A DNA stretch of 5,764 bases, from contig CAMKMR010000130.1 of NCBI GenBank assembly GCA_946413945.1, forward strand, positions 1-5,764. Direction: 5' to 3'. Of this stretch, positions 5,033-5,764 are shown piece by piece. Within the stretch, counting starts at the first letter, position 1. Each line of letters opens with the position of its first letter. Below the pieces are notes generated by a model, which saw only the letters and a program-made list of their open reading frames with translations, searched no databases and was not told the DNA's origin. Origin of the DNA: an uncultured Lachnospiraceae bacterium. Its GTDB lineage: Bacteria; Bacillota; Clostridia; Lachnospirales; Lachnospiraceae. The position numbers were made by a program, and so were the translations under genes.

Positions 5033-5039
5033 GTATACT
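5011..5039 (+). promoter_or_regulatory. Promoter for the VTT-family gene, overlapping the terminator
   Basis: TATACT (-10, 5034-5039) matches consensus at five of six bases. At 17-bp spacing TTGCAG (-35, 5011-5016) keeps the TTG core and lies inside the 3' arm of the upstream terminator. Transcription would begin near 5046, about 35 nt before the ATG. A second -10-like TATTAT occurs at about 5065 but is too close to the start codon to be attractive. Confidence 0.5.
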
Positions 5040-5080
5040 ATAGGATAGTTTTTAAGAGTATTTGTTATTATAGGGATGGT

Positions 5081-5764
5081 ATGAAGAAAAGAAAAATTCT
5101 TGCAATAGGCTTGATTGTCATTATTTTTGCAATAGTATTGTGGATGTCATATTACATCTGCGAACCGATACTTAAAATGGCAAAAGACCCTACACAGTTT
5201 CAGGAATTTGTAAAAAGCAAAGGAATAAAAGGAATCCTTACATTTATGGTTGCGATGACCTTACAGGTTATTGCGGCGATTATACCGGGAGGACCATTTG
5301 AAATTGCTGCTGGATATGCCTTTGGCACCATAAAGGGAGCAATCATTGCAGACATAGCCATGACTATCGGAAGTGTGATAGTTTTCTTATTTGTAAAGAA
5401 ATTTGGCATGTATTTTGTTGAATTATTTGTTTCCAAGGAGAAGGTTGAATCTCTCAGTTTCCTTAAATCATCCAAAAAAACAGAATTGATATTATTCATG
5501 TTATTTCTTATTCCAGGAACGCCTAAGGATCTGATAAGTTATGCGGTTGGTCTTACAGACATCAAGCTTTTAACATGGATATTTATAACATTTGTAGGTA
5601 GATTTCCTGCTATTTTGCTTTCTACATTAGGAGGAAGTGCTGCCGTTGAAAAAAATTATTTTGCTTTTATAATTCTTATAATTGTCATCTTAATTTTAGG
5701 GGCAATCGGAGGATACTGGTATAAAAAATGGCACAAAAGTCATGCTGCTGATAAAGAGTCAGAA
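5081..5764 (+). CDS. TVP38/TMEM64 (VTT, DedA-superfamily) membrane protein, 3' end cut by window
   Basis: The frame is open from ATG 5081 to the window end (228 codons, no stop), so the gene is partial. AGGG (5072-5075) lies 5 nt before the ATG. The product has a basic head, an N-terminal membrane helix (about 7-26), and further hydrophobic segments near 51-69, 84-105, 136-150, 165-186 and 194-212. Family marks are IPGGPFEIAAGYAFG (68-82), the re-entrant FLIPGTPKDLISYAVG (142-157), and GRFPA (173-177). These match the VTT/SNARE-associated domain of TVP38/TMEM64 proteins. Relatives of this superfamily move lipids across membranes (DedA undecaprenyl-phosphate or phospholipid flippases, TMEM41B/VMP1 scramblases). 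The activity of this one is not known. The hydrophilic tail (KKWHKSHAADKESE) suggests the stop codon lies just beyond the window. It is separated from the upstream operon by a terminator and has its own promoter. Confidence 0.87.
   Translation, partial: MKKRKILAIGLIVIIFAIVLWMSYYICEPILKMAKDPTQFQEFVKSKGIKGILTFMVAMTLQVIAAIIPGGPFEIAAGYAFGTIKGAIIADIAMTIGSVIVFLFVKKFGMYFVELFVSKEKVESLSFLKSSKKTELILFMLFLIPGTPKDLISYAVGLTDIKLLTWIFITFVGRFPAILLSTLGGSAAVEKNYFAFIILIIVILILGAIGGYWYKKWHKSHAADKESE

Noticed and set aside
5200..5499. Minus-strand frame of 99 codons near the right end
   Set aside because: It is antisense to the VTT-family membrane protein, whose own frame has family motifs, a ribosome site and a promoter.

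Overview
The window reads as chromosomal DNA of a low-G+C Firmicute, most likely a Lachnospiraceae relative (Butyrivibrio/Roseburia type). This rests on very AT-rich spacers, a secreted NlpC/P60 protein with long aromatic cell-wall-binding repeats of the kind seen in that family, a FliB-like Cys-rich protein and a DedA/TVP38-type membrane protein. The genus is an inference from style, not a measured match.

Layout. Positions 1-40 are the 3' end of a 23S rRNA gene. A spacer without a recognisable 5S rRNA gene follows, then tRNA-Trp(CCA) at 160-230 and a strong terminator, so this is the end of an rRNA operon. A 90-nt stretch of unusually high G+C (271-360) separates that terminator from a second, very long bidirectional hairpin (362-412). 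The second hairpin also ends the leftward gene. That gene (455-1453, minus) encodes an exported, C-terminally membrane-anchored transglutaminase-like protein with an intact Cys-His-Asp triad.

A divergent AT-rich control region (about 1454-1851) holds promoters in both directions and a helically phased set of TTCTTAA motifs. To the right are two tightly linked plus-strand genes. The first (1852-3936) is a 694-residue secreted NlpC/P60 endopeptidase-like protein with an acidic repeat linker and a large aromatic repeat domain. The second (3938-4858) begins 1 nt after its stop codon and is a FliB-like (flagellin lysine-N-methylase family) Cys-cluster protein. A terminator at 4988-5032 closes this pair, and a new promoter overlapping it drives a TVP38/TMEM64 (VTT) membrane protein that runs off the window end (5081-5764+).

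How the genes may work together. The divergent pair encodes two exported enzymes of the papain-like cysteine fold, both probably acting at the cell surface. One is tethered in the membrane and the other is probably held to the wall by its repeats. The methylase-like protein is cytoplasmic and translationally linked to the wall enzyme, although no flagellar gene is visible. Its substrate is therefore open; modification of an exported surface protein before secretion is one idea. I see no CRISPR, transposon or phage genes. The most interesting points are the phased regulatory array, the Asp at the third catalytic position of the NlpC/P60 domain, the NlpC-FliB coupling, and the apparent lack of 5S rRNA.
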